Shown in pieces: positions 1 to 4,754 of a DNA stretch of 5,179 bases (positions are counted from its first letter, which is position 1; each line of letters begins with the position of its first letter). This DNA is from Bog-473 sp035552395 (GTDB taxonomy: Bacteria > Actinomycetota > Acidimicrobiia > Acidimicrobiales > RAAP-2): the NCBI GenBank assembly GCA_035552395.1, contig DASZLL010000101.1, positions 1-5,179 on the forward strand, given 5' to 3'. The notes under the pieces were generated by a model, which saw nothing but the letters and a program-made list of their open reading frames with translations, did not search any database and was not told the DNA's origin. Both the position numbers and the translations under genes were made by a program.

Positions 1-223
1 GACAACGCCCGTCCCGGCCGGGTTCCAGGGCTTTGCCTACGTCCTCGAGGGAGAGGCCGCCTTCGGCACCAACCGGCGGCGGGCCAAGCCGCCCCAGCTG
101 GTCCTGCTCGGTCCGGGCGAAGCCTTCACGGTGACCGACGCCTCCGCCGGCACCCGGTACCTCCTCATGGCCGGGAAGCCGTATGGTGAGGTGCCCGTCT
201 TCAACGGGCCGTTCGTCGACTAG
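1..223 (+). CDS. Pirin-like cupin protein, C-terminal fragment (5' end outside window, early stop)
   Basis: The frame is open from base 2 to a TAG at 221-223 and gives 73 residues. The segment FQGFAYVLEGEAAFG, followed by LLGPGEAFTVTD and YLLMAGKPYGEVPVFNGPFV, has the order of the pirin C-terminal cupin: a glycine-rich turn, the 'LGPGE' strand, then 'aGkPlgEPv...GPFV'. Pirins are two-cupin metal proteins; some act as quercetinases and others as regulatory partners. Family members normally continue some 20-25 residues past GPFV, whereas this one stops two residues after. The next frame reads on as SRTLVEMVRAQLCQGWVG, which resembles the missing helical tail, so a single extra base near 221 may have created the stop. 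The metal ligands would lie in the unseen N-terminal cupin. Family call fairly sure; functional state unsure. Confidence 0.7.
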   Translation, partial: TTPVPAGFQGFAYVLEGEAAFGTNRRRAKPPQLVLLGPGEAFTVTDASAGTRYLLMAGKPYGEVPVFNGPFVD

Positions 224-368
224 CCGGACGCTGGTCGAAATGGTCCGGGCCCAACTGTGTCAGGGGTGGGTCGGTAACGCCGCGGCCCCAGAGATCGAGG
301 TTCGACGGAGCGGGAGTAGTCGACCGGTACCACTGAGCACGGGCTTGTTGGGGGTCCAGAACGTCGAC
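224..368. other. Gap without an intact gene; possible lost pirin tail at its start
   Basis: This stretch between the pirin stop and the nitroreductase relic holds no gene I can support. Its first 50 bases, read one frame off from the pirin gene, could be the displaced pirin tail (to about 274). The rest shows no recognisable protein in any frame, no convincing hairpin with a T-run, and no clear promoter. Confidence 0.45.
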
Positions 369-638
369 ATGCCGATGCTGCAGCAGACAATTAACAGGTC
401 ATCGCCGAGCTCCGCGCCCGGGGTGCCGTTGTGACGGGCGATGTGGCTGACACCCGCATGCTGCTCCTTCATCACGTCGGCGCGAGATCTGGTATGGAGC
501 GGGTGACGCCGCTCGTCTGGTGGCCGGCCGACGAGACCGCAGTCGCAGTCCTTGCTTCGAACTTCGGAGCCCGCGGCACCCAGCGTGGTATTACAACCTG
601 CTCGCGAACCCGAAACAATCGCCGAGAAGGTGTCGAGG
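369..638 (+). pseudogene. Deazaflavin (F420)-dependent nitroreductase family relic, three frameshifts, 3' part missing
   Basis: Three frames together give a recognisable N-terminal half of a DDN-family protein, a family that uses reduced F420 to reduce nitro compounds or quinones. From ATG 369 one frame gives MPMLQQTIN. The next, from 398, gives VIAELRARG, then MLLLHHVGARSG, RVTPLVWW and VAVLASNFGA. The third, from 571, gives PRHPAWYYNLLANP, and after another shift TIAEKV. The core motifs 'LLLhhvGarSG', 'RVTPL' and 'GaPrhPaWYyNLlANPe' are diagnostic. Each join is repaired by adding one C, near 395, 570-572 and 610-611. Homology fades by about 640, while the family usually has about 140 residues, so the C-terminal half is absent; the convergent SDR gene ends at 683. 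No product is expected unless the missing bases are sequencing errors. Confidence 0.75.
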
Positions 639-682
639 ATTGGCTGGAGCTGTCGGGTGAGCCCGGAGGCCGGCCCCAACGC

Positions 683-1585
683 CTATTTTGCAGTGATGTC
701 TATTCCGAAGGTGTCGCTGTACGCCCGGTAATAGTCGTCGTCGTCTTCGATGGCACCCAGCGCGACCCACTGCTCGTCGGTGATCTTCGATCGTCCGGTG
801 ATCGCTTCCGGACCGCCCCAGGACACGGCGTAGCGCAGAGTCGGTGTGTCTGTATGTATGGCGTGGTGCACGACCTTGGCCACCTCGAACGGGTCGGTGG
901 CGTGGGCGTAGCCGGCCGCGTAGAACTGGAACATGCGCCTCAAATGCGGTTCGTAGACGCTGCCGGCTTCGGTGGAGTCGGTGTTCTTCGCGAGGATGGC
1001 GCTCTTGGTGAGACCGGGCTAGATGATGGCCACGCGGATCCCGAACCGGGCCACTTCGTGGGCGACCTGCTCGCTCACCCCTTCGAGTGCCCACTTCGAC
1101 GCTACGTAGGGCGCCTGGGCCAGCGCCGCGATCCGTCCCGCGACTGAGGTGATGTTGACGACGGCCCCGCTGCGACGCTGCCGCATGGAAGGAAGAACGG
1201 CTTTGAGGCAGCGCAGCTGGCCGTACAGGTCGACGTTCATGACCTCTGCGTAGGTGTCGATCGGCGTCTCTTCCACGGTGCCGTTACCGCCGACGCCGGC
1301 GTTGTTAACCAGCACGTCGACCCGGCCAGCCTGGTCGTAGACCCGGGCGAAGCCAGCCCGGACGGAGTCATCGTCGGCCACGTCGAGCTCGACCAGCTTC
1401 ACCTCGACGTCCGCTTCGCCGGCCATGGCGTTGAGCTTGGCGGCCTTATCAAAGGAACGAACGGTGCCGTAGACGCTGTGGCCCTGGCCGGCGAGATGGA
1501 TGGCGACAGCCCGGCCGATCCCGCTGTTGGCCCCGGTGACCACCGTGACCGGAGCGCTCGCGAGGGCTATCGGCTCGACGCTCAT
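683..1585 (-). pseudogene. Classical SDR-family NAD(P)-dependent oxidoreductase, interrupted by in-frame TAG at codon 189
   Basis: The minus strand encodes a 300-codon short-chain dehydrogenase from ATG 1585 to TAG 683. Visible motifs are the Rossmann glycine motif TGANSGIG (residues 17-24), LDV (67-69), NNAG (94-97), the Asn of MNVD (117), the catalytic Ser of NITSVAG (147) and YVASK with Tyr160 and Lys164. Codon 189 (1021-1019) is TAG in RVAII-stop-PGLTKSAI, where relatives often have Glu before the PG motif, so one base change such as GAG to TAG explains it. The same frame continues without shift to the natural end (FQFYAAGYAHATDPFEVAKV and onward), so all else is preserved. The truncated product would lack the PG loop and the substrate-binding C-terminus. 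ATG 1585 was chosen because the family N-terminus fits; GTG 1675 would add 30 unrelated residues. No Shine-Dalgarno precedes ATG 1585; a leader ORF ends on it. The substrate cannot be predicted. Confidence 0.82.
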
Positions 1586-1692
1586 GACGCCAGCAGGCTG
1601 GGGCAGAGACCGGCCAGGTTGTTGCACTCGCACAGCATGCAGGCCGTCGGCCGCCGACCCGACGCCGGCGACCACTTGGCCAGTCGCGTCAC
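1582..1692 (-). CDS. Putative leaderless Cys-containing leader peptide upstream of the SDR gene
   Basis: A GTG at 1692-1690 opens a 36-codon minus-strand frame ending in TGA at 1584-1582. The TGA overlaps the SDR start as ATGA, the classic arrangement for translational coupling. The GTG lies 7 bases after a TANNNT box (TAGGGT, 1705-1700), exactly where a transcript would begin, so it could be translated as a leaderless message. The peptide runs MTRLAKWSPASGRR, then PTACMLCECNNLAGLC, then PSLLAS, with Cys at 18, 21, 23 and 30. Its presence would explain why the SDR ATG has no ribosome binding site. Cys-rich leader ORFs that sense cysteine supply are known in mycobacteria; the CxxCxC pattern could instead bind a metal. 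Both roles are inference. It may be a chance frame, and with the SDR broken it could be a leftover. Confidence 0.4.
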   Translation of the reverse strand: MTRLAKWSPASGRRPTACMLCECNNLAGLCPSLLAS

Positions 1693-1699
1693 ATTACTG

Positions 1700-1728
1700 A
1701 CCCTAGGTCACCCCGTTGCGTTACGCAA
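1700..1728 (-). promoter_or_regulatory. Predicted leftward promoter for leader ORF and SDR gene
   Basis: On the minus strand TTGCGT (1728-1723) is followed after 17 bases by TAGGGT (1705-1700), a TANNNT-type -10 box of the actinobacterial housekeeping sigma class. The predicted start, 8 bases downstream of the -10, is the G of the leader GTG at 1692. The -35 is weak (TTG only) and lies inside the 15-base palindrome, and the -10 lies inside TGACC-CTA-GGTCA (1698-1710), so bound regulator should block it. Confidence 0.5.
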
Positions 1729-1729
1729 C
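1715..1729. promoter_or_regulatory. 15-base perfect palindrome, probable HxlR operator
   Basis: GTTGCGT-T-ACGCAAC has 7-base perfect arms around one base, about midway between the two predicted -10 boxes, and contains the -35 of both divergent promoters. HxlR regulators are dimeric winged-helix proteins that bind such inverted repeats next to their own genes, so this is the best operator candidate. Confidence 0.6.
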
Positions 1730-1745
1730 TATGTGACCCTAAGCT
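1716..1745 (+). promoter_or_regulatory. Predicted rightward promoter for the HxlR operon (leaderless)
   Basis: TTGCGT (1716-1721), an 18-base spacer and TAAGCT (1740-1745) form a -35/-10 pair. The -10 ends 6 bases before ATG 1752, so transcription should begin at or next to the A of the start codon. No Shine-Dalgarno lies between, which fits a leaderless mRNA. Both boxes overlap repeat elements (the palindrome and the second TGACCCTA copy), which suggests autoregulation. Confidence 0.55.
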
Positions 1746-1751
1746 GACGTC

Positions 1752-2228
1752 ATGACGAGGACAGACACCTCGGCGTGGCCCTGCCCGATGGCCCGCACCG
1801 CCGACCTGATCGGCGACGGCTGGACGCTGCTTATCATGCGCGAAGCGTGCCTCGGCACCCGGCGGTTCGAGGAGTTCCAACACAGCCTGGGCACCGGCCG
1901 CAACATCCTCACCCAACGGCTCAACACGCTCGTCGACGAGGGCCTCCTGCGAAGGGTCCCCTACCAGGAGCGGCCAGTGCGCAACGAGTACCGGCTCACC
2001 GACAAAGGCCGCGACGTGTACCCGGTCCTCGCCGCGATGGCCGCGTTCGGAGACAAATGGCTCCTCGACGACGACCGCCCCGTCGTCCTCCACCACACCA
2101 CCTGCGATCACGACATGCACGCCGTCGTCACCTGCTCCGAGTGCGCCCAGCCGCTCGACATCCGTAGCGTGCGGGCCAGGCCCGGTCCCGGGTACCCCGA
2201 AGACAGCGTGCAGAGCGGGCGAGTGTGA
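1752..2228 (+). CDS. HxlR-family winged helix-turn-helix transcriptional regulator
   Basis: A 158-residue DNA-binding regulator that begins the operon and very likely controls it and the divergent SDR. The HxlR signature runs CPMARTADLIGDGWTLLIMR (11-30), then RRFEEFQ (37-43), the recognition region GRNILTQRLNTLVDEGLL (49-66) and the wing NEYRLTDKGRDVYPVL (78-93). Cys11 matches the conserved N-terminal Cys that senses quinones, hypochlorite or aldehydes in relatives such as YodB and HypR. After the HxlR domain a tail of about 55 residues contains Cys118, His120, His123 and a C128-x2-C131 pair, which looks like a small metal site; this extension is commoner in actinobacterial members. ATG 1752 fits the domain start and sits where transcription is predicted to begin. 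The TGA overlaps the next GTG. Family call firm, ligand unknown. Confidence 0.93.
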   Translation: MTRTDTSAWPCPMARTADLIGDGWTLLIMREACLGTRRFEEFQHSLGTGRNILTQRLNTLVDEGLLRRVPYQERPVRNEYRLTDKGRDVYPVLAAMAAFGDKWLLDDDRPVVLHHTTCDHDMHAVVTCSECAQPLDIRSVRARPGPGYPEDSVQSGRV

Positions 2229-2314
2229 CACGAGACGAGTGGGTCGCCGCCATCACCCAGCTCTCCCCCGCCGCCGCCCGCAACCCTGCCTACTCGCTGA
2301 GCGTTGGCGTGTGA
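2225..2314 (+). CDS. 29-residue small ORF between regulator and SRPBCC gene, coupled at both ends
   Basis: GTG 2225 overlaps the HxlR TGA as GTGA, and the frame ends in TGA 2312-2314, which overlaps the GTG of the SRPBCC gene in the same way. The peptide is MTRDEWVAAITQLS followed by PAAARNPAYSLSVGV. Codon third positions are mostly G or C, as in the neighbours. It fills the 85 bases that otherwise separate two tightly packed genes and would carry ribosomes from one to the next. I do not recognise a family and see no signal or membrane segment. It may be a true micro-protein, a coupling ORF, or the stump of a larger gene. Confidence 0.45.
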   Translation: MTRDEWVAAITQLSPAAARNPAYSLSVGV

Positions 2315-2802
2315 GGTACGAGGATGGCCCGTCGATCGAGGTTGACGTCCTGATCGACGCCGCGCTTGATCGGGTCTGGGGGCTGGTGACCGATATCAAT
2401 CTGCCCGCCCGGTTCTCCACCGAGTTCCTCGGCGCCGACTGGCTCGATGACGTGCCGTCCGCCGGCGCCCGCTTCCGGGGCCGCAACCACCACACGGCGA
2501 TGGGAGAGTGGGAGACCACCTCGTTCGTGACCCGCTACGAGCCACTGCAGGTGTTCGGCTGGGCGGTCACCGACCCCGACAACCCGTCCGCCAGCTGGTG
2601 GTTCGAACTCGAGCAGGAACCGAGGGGGGTCCGACTCCGGCAAGGCACGCGGATGGGCCCCGCACCGTCAGGACTCACGATCGCTATCACCGCCATGCCC
2701 GACAAGGAGGAACGGATCATCGCCCGCCGCCTCCAAGAGTACGACACCAACATGCGCGCCACCGTCCAAGGCATCAAACAGCTCGCTGAGGCGGATCGGT
2801 GA
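2311..2802 (+). CDS. SRPBCC (START/polyketide cyclase-like) family protein
   Basis: A 163-residue protein with the opening of the SRPBCC fold: IEVDVLIDAALDRVWGLVTD (9-28), then LPARFSTEFLGADWLDD, a strand GARFRGRN, WETTSFVTRYEPLQVFGWAV and SWWFELEQEPRGVRLRQGTR. The long C-terminal helix (IIARRLQEYDTNMRATVQGI) closes the hydrophobic cavity. Such proteins bind or transform hydrophobic ligands; no catalytic residues define an activity here. GTG 2311 is preferred because it gives the usual N-terminus (MRYEDGPSIEV) and overlaps the upstream TGA. The in-frame GTG 2239 would add 24 Arg-rich residues that look like shadow sequence. The TGA at 2800-2802 overlaps the GTG of the oxidoreductase, suggesting that the two proteins work on the same compound. 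Confidence 0.88.
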   Translation: MRYEDGPSIEVDVLIDAALDRVWGLVTDINLPARFSTEFLGADWLDDVPSAGARFRGRNHHTAMGEWETTSFVTRYEPLQVFGWAVTDPDNPSASWWFELEQEPRGVRLRQGTRMGPAPSGLTIAITAMPDKEERIIARRLQEYDTNMRATVQGIKQLAEADR

Positions 2803-3866
2803 CCCTCCGGGTCGGCGTCAGCGCCATGCCGTTCACGCCTGATGGCGTCGAGTTCGTCCGTCAAGCCGAACAGCTCGGCGTCGACTCCGTGTGGGTGCCG
2901 GAGTTCTGGGCGGGCGACGCCCTCACCCCGCTCGCCTACCTCGCCTCGTGCACCACACGCATCCGGCTCGCCACGGGCATCGTGCAGCTCGGCGCCCGCA
3001 CCCCCGCGATCCTCGCCATGTCCGCCCTCTCGATGCAGGCCCTGTCCGAGGGCCGGTTCGTGCTTGGCATCGGCACCAGCGGCCCCCAGGTGATGGAGGG
3101 CTGGCACGGCGTCCGCTTCGACAGGCCCGTTCGGCGCACCCGCGAGACGATCGAGATCATCCGGGCCATCACCGCAGGCCAACGCCTCGAATACCACGGC
3201 CAGATCTACCAGCTCCCTTTGCCCGACGGAGAAGGACGCGCCATCCGCTCCCTCATGTCTCCGGCGCACATCCCGATCTACGTGGCCTCCCTCGGCCCGA
3301 CGAACCTGCGGCTCACCGGCGAGCTCGCCGACGGATGGATTGGCAACTCGTTCTTCCCCGAGAGCGCCGATGTGTTCCTCGACCTCATCCGGGACGGCGC
3401 CGAAGCGGCCGGCCGCACGCTCGCCGACATCGACCTCACCGTCTCCGTCGGCGTCGAGTTCACCGATGACGTCGAAGCAGCCGGCCGCCGCCACGCCGAA
3501 GGCTACGCGTTCACGTTCGGCGCCATGGGATCAGCGGCCACGAACTTCTACAACAACGCCTTCGAACGCCAGGGCTACGGCGACGACGTCCGCGCCGTCC
3601 AGCGCCTGTGGCTCGCCGGCGACAAAGACGCCGCCCGCCAGCGCGTCCCCACGACGATCGGGCTCGGCACCAACCTCATCGGCACCGACGACCTCGTCCG
3701 CGACCGGCTCCGGCGTTACCGAGACGCCGGCATTTCCACCCTGCGCGCCAACGTCCACATCGACCCCGCTCGCGACGACCTCGACCGCCTGCTCGATAAC
3801 CTCGGCAGGCTCCTCGACCTCGTCCGCACAGTTAACGATGAGCCGAGCATTTCCCTACGAGCTTGA
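2799..3866 (+). CDS. LLM-class (luciferase-like) F420-dependent oxidoreductase
   Basis: A 355-residue TIM-barrel protein of the bacterial luciferase-like superfamily. Motifs in order: GVDSVWVPEFWAGDALTPLA (27-46), TRIRLATGIVQLGARTP (53-69), the family signature LSEGRFVLGIGTSGPQVMEG (82-101) followed by WHG, RRTRETIEIIRAI (112-124), HIPIYVASLGPTN (157-169) and GELADGWIGN (174-183). The GIGTSGPQ...EGWHG form is typical of actinobacterial members assigned to coenzyme F420 rather than FMN, so hydride transfer to or from F420 is likely; the substrate is unknown. GTG 2799 overlaps the preceding TGA as GTGA and has a GAGG ribosome site (2788-2791), the clearest in the operon. Length is normal for the family. 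The 3' end overlaps the next gene by 29 bases. Confidence 0.93.
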   Translation: MTLRVGVSAMPFTPDGVEFVRQAEQLGVDSVWVPEFWAGDALTPLAYLASCTTRIRLATGIVQLGARTPAILAMSALSMQALSEGRFVLGIGTSGPQVMEGWHGVRFDRPVRRTRETIEIIRAITAGQRLEYHGQIYQLPLPDGEGRAIRSLMSPAHIPIYVASLGPTNLRLTGELADGWIGNSFFPESADVFLDLIRDGAEAAGRTLADIDLTVSVGVEFTDDVEAAGRRHAEGYAFTFGAMGSAATNFYNNAFERQGYGDDVRAVQRLWLAGDKDAARQRVPTTIGLGTNLIGTDDLVRDRLRRYRDAGISTLRANVHIDPARDDLDRLLDNLGRLLDLVRTVNDEPSISLRA

Positions 3867-4215
3867 CGTCCGCTTCGCGCCGGTGTGGGCACCGTTGCTG
3901 CTCGCGCCAGGGCTCCAAGGCGTCATGCTCACCGACCAGGGCCGTATGGTCGCCCGATACGGGTTCCTGGTCCTCGACACGCCACTTACCAACATTTCTG
4001 ACGCGCACATCACCGGCCCCTACCGGTGGTGGAGGGCGGTCGGACCCCGCCTGTCGTTCGCCGACGCCGGTCTCACCTTCGGCACGACCAACCACGGTGG
4101 CGTGTGCGTGCACTTCCGGGAGCCGGTCCGTGGGGTCATCGGATTCCGGGACCACTCCGCACTGACCGTCACGGTGACCGACCGCGAGGGGCTGGTGCGA
4201 GCAGTGACGGCATAG
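3838..4215 (+). CDS. Conserved-looking 125-residue protein of unknown function, last gene of the operon
   Basis: ATG 3838 lies 29 bases inside the end of the oxidoreductase gene and the frame runs to TAG 4215. The protein is rich in short hydrophobic strands: MLTDQGRMVARYGFLVLDTP (30-49), LTNISDAHITGPYRWWRAVG (50-69), RLSFADAGLTFGTTNHGGVC (71-90), VHFREPVRGV (91-100) and SALTVTVTD (107-115). There are no membrane segments, signal peptide or Cys pairs. The blocks 'TGPYrWWRavGPRLSfaDaGLTFgT' and 'GVCvhFREPV' recall uncharacterised actinobacterial proteins I have seen described only as hypothetical; this is from memory. An all-beta fold is likely. No Shine-Dalgarno precedes the ATG, so expression probably depends on translation of the upstream gene. 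Its place in the operon suggests an accessory role for the oxidoreductase and SRPBCC protein. Confidence 0.8.
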   Translation: MSRAFPYELDVRFAPVWAPLLLAPGLQGVMLTDQGRMVARYGFLVLDTPLTNISDAHITGPYRWWRAVGPRLSFADAGLTFGTTNHGGVCVHFREPVRGVIGFRDHSALTVTVTDREGLVRAVTA

Positions 4216-4754
4216 GCGTTCAATGCTCGGCGAGCCTCCCCACGCCACGCCACGCCGTGCTTGGCGCCCCCGTGGCTGATCGGTGGGAGCACGGCGGTGC
4301 CCACCTCGTCAGGACCAGCCCAACCACCCGGCCGTACTCCCTGACCGCGACACGGGAATTCGGTGCCGCGACCCACAAGGCTGTGTACCCGAGCTCCTCG
4401 AGCTCGCCCGCGGCCTCGGCTGCCGCAGCCGGATCCCCCGTACCGGAGCCCCGTGCTCCATATCCCCTCGATCATCACGGGTAGTCTGCCGAGTCCGAGG
4501 CCGCCTGGGCCACCGAGCACCTCCTCGACGAGTGGGCCGTCCGGGATGTGCAGTGTCTGGACGGACGTCCAAGCCCGAAAGGTCCTAGGCGCCGCGCCAA
4601 GGCAGGGGCTGCGGGCCGGAGAGCTGCATGCGTTGAGGCTAAGCCATGTACCACGTTGCGGCCACGATCGGACTTGGGACCGAGTCCGTGGAGCCGGCCG
4701 TTGGCGGGAGTTTCGCGCCGCTAGGACCGTACCGTAGCAGGCTGTCGGAATGGG
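4216..4754. other. 539-base stretch with no intact gene; decayed coding fragments
   Basis: Between two gene ends that face each other there is no frame I can defend as a working gene. Coding-like fragments with G/C-rich third positions appear in three plus-strand phases. One is PELLELARGLG (4388-4420). Another is APYPLDHHG, a TAG at 4482-4484, then SAESEAAWATEHLLDEWAVR (4485-4544). The third is QGLRAGELHALRLSHV (4603-4650), which resembles the box I Arg segment of tyrosine recombinases ('tGLRxGELlaLrwsdv'). They may be pieces of one or two genes broken by frameshifts. I see no terminator with a T-run, although two gene ends meet here, and no tRNA. Confidence 0.5.
4241..4255. repeat. Short tandem repeat, three copies of CACGC
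   Basis: Three perfect CACGC units stand in tandem 26 bases after the operon stop codon. This is a minor simple repeat in non-coding sequence. No function is proposed. Confidence 0.5.

Larger units (their letters stand above)
1688..1737. repeat. Nested inverted and direct repeats around the operator
   Basis: GTCACAT (1688-1694) and ATGTGAC (1731-1737) form a 7-base inverted repeat. TGACC (1698-1702) and GGTCA (1706-1710) form another. TGACCCTA occurs twice in direct orientation (1698-1705 and 1734-1741, the second copy running 4 bases past this interval), 36 bases apart. They could be secondary regulator sites; the copies coincide with the two -10 boxes. Confidence 0.5.

Noticed and set aside
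683..943. Separate 86-residue minus-strand gene
   Set aside because: It is the C-terminal part of the SDR in the same frame downstream of the amber codon and lacks an independent domain or ribosome site.
1019..1021. TAG as a recoded sense codon (pyrrolysine or amber suppression), with further in-frame TAGs at 221 and 4482
   Set aside because: TAG is the natural stop of the 125-residue operon gene, the SDR and the DJ-1 gene here, and the other TAGs sit with frameshifts, so decay is simpler.
431..1147. Plus-strand frame of 238 codons taken as one gene
   Set aside because: Only its first part matches the nitroreductase family; the rest lies opposite the SDR gene and shows no family motifs.
2535..3494. 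Long open minus-strand frame (319 codons) opposite the SRPBCC and oxidoreductase genes
   Set aside because: It lies opposite two recognised plus-strand genes, has no recognisable domain, and its Gly/Ala/Glu/Arg-rich composition is what the complement of GC-rich codons gives.
3340..3837. In-frame upstream extension of the last operon gene
   Set aside because: The extension is Ser/Pro/Thr-rich shadow sequence inside the oxidoreductase gene; recognisable protein begins at ATG 3838.
4225..4235. GCTCG-G-CGAGC just after the operon stop as a terminator
   Set aside because: The one-base loop cannot form a hairpin and no T-run follows.
4390..4406. Hairpin with 7-base arms CGAGCTC/GAGCTCG as a terminator
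   Set aside because: There is no T-run after it on either strand, and the symmetry arises from repeated GAG and CTC codons in a coding-like fragment.
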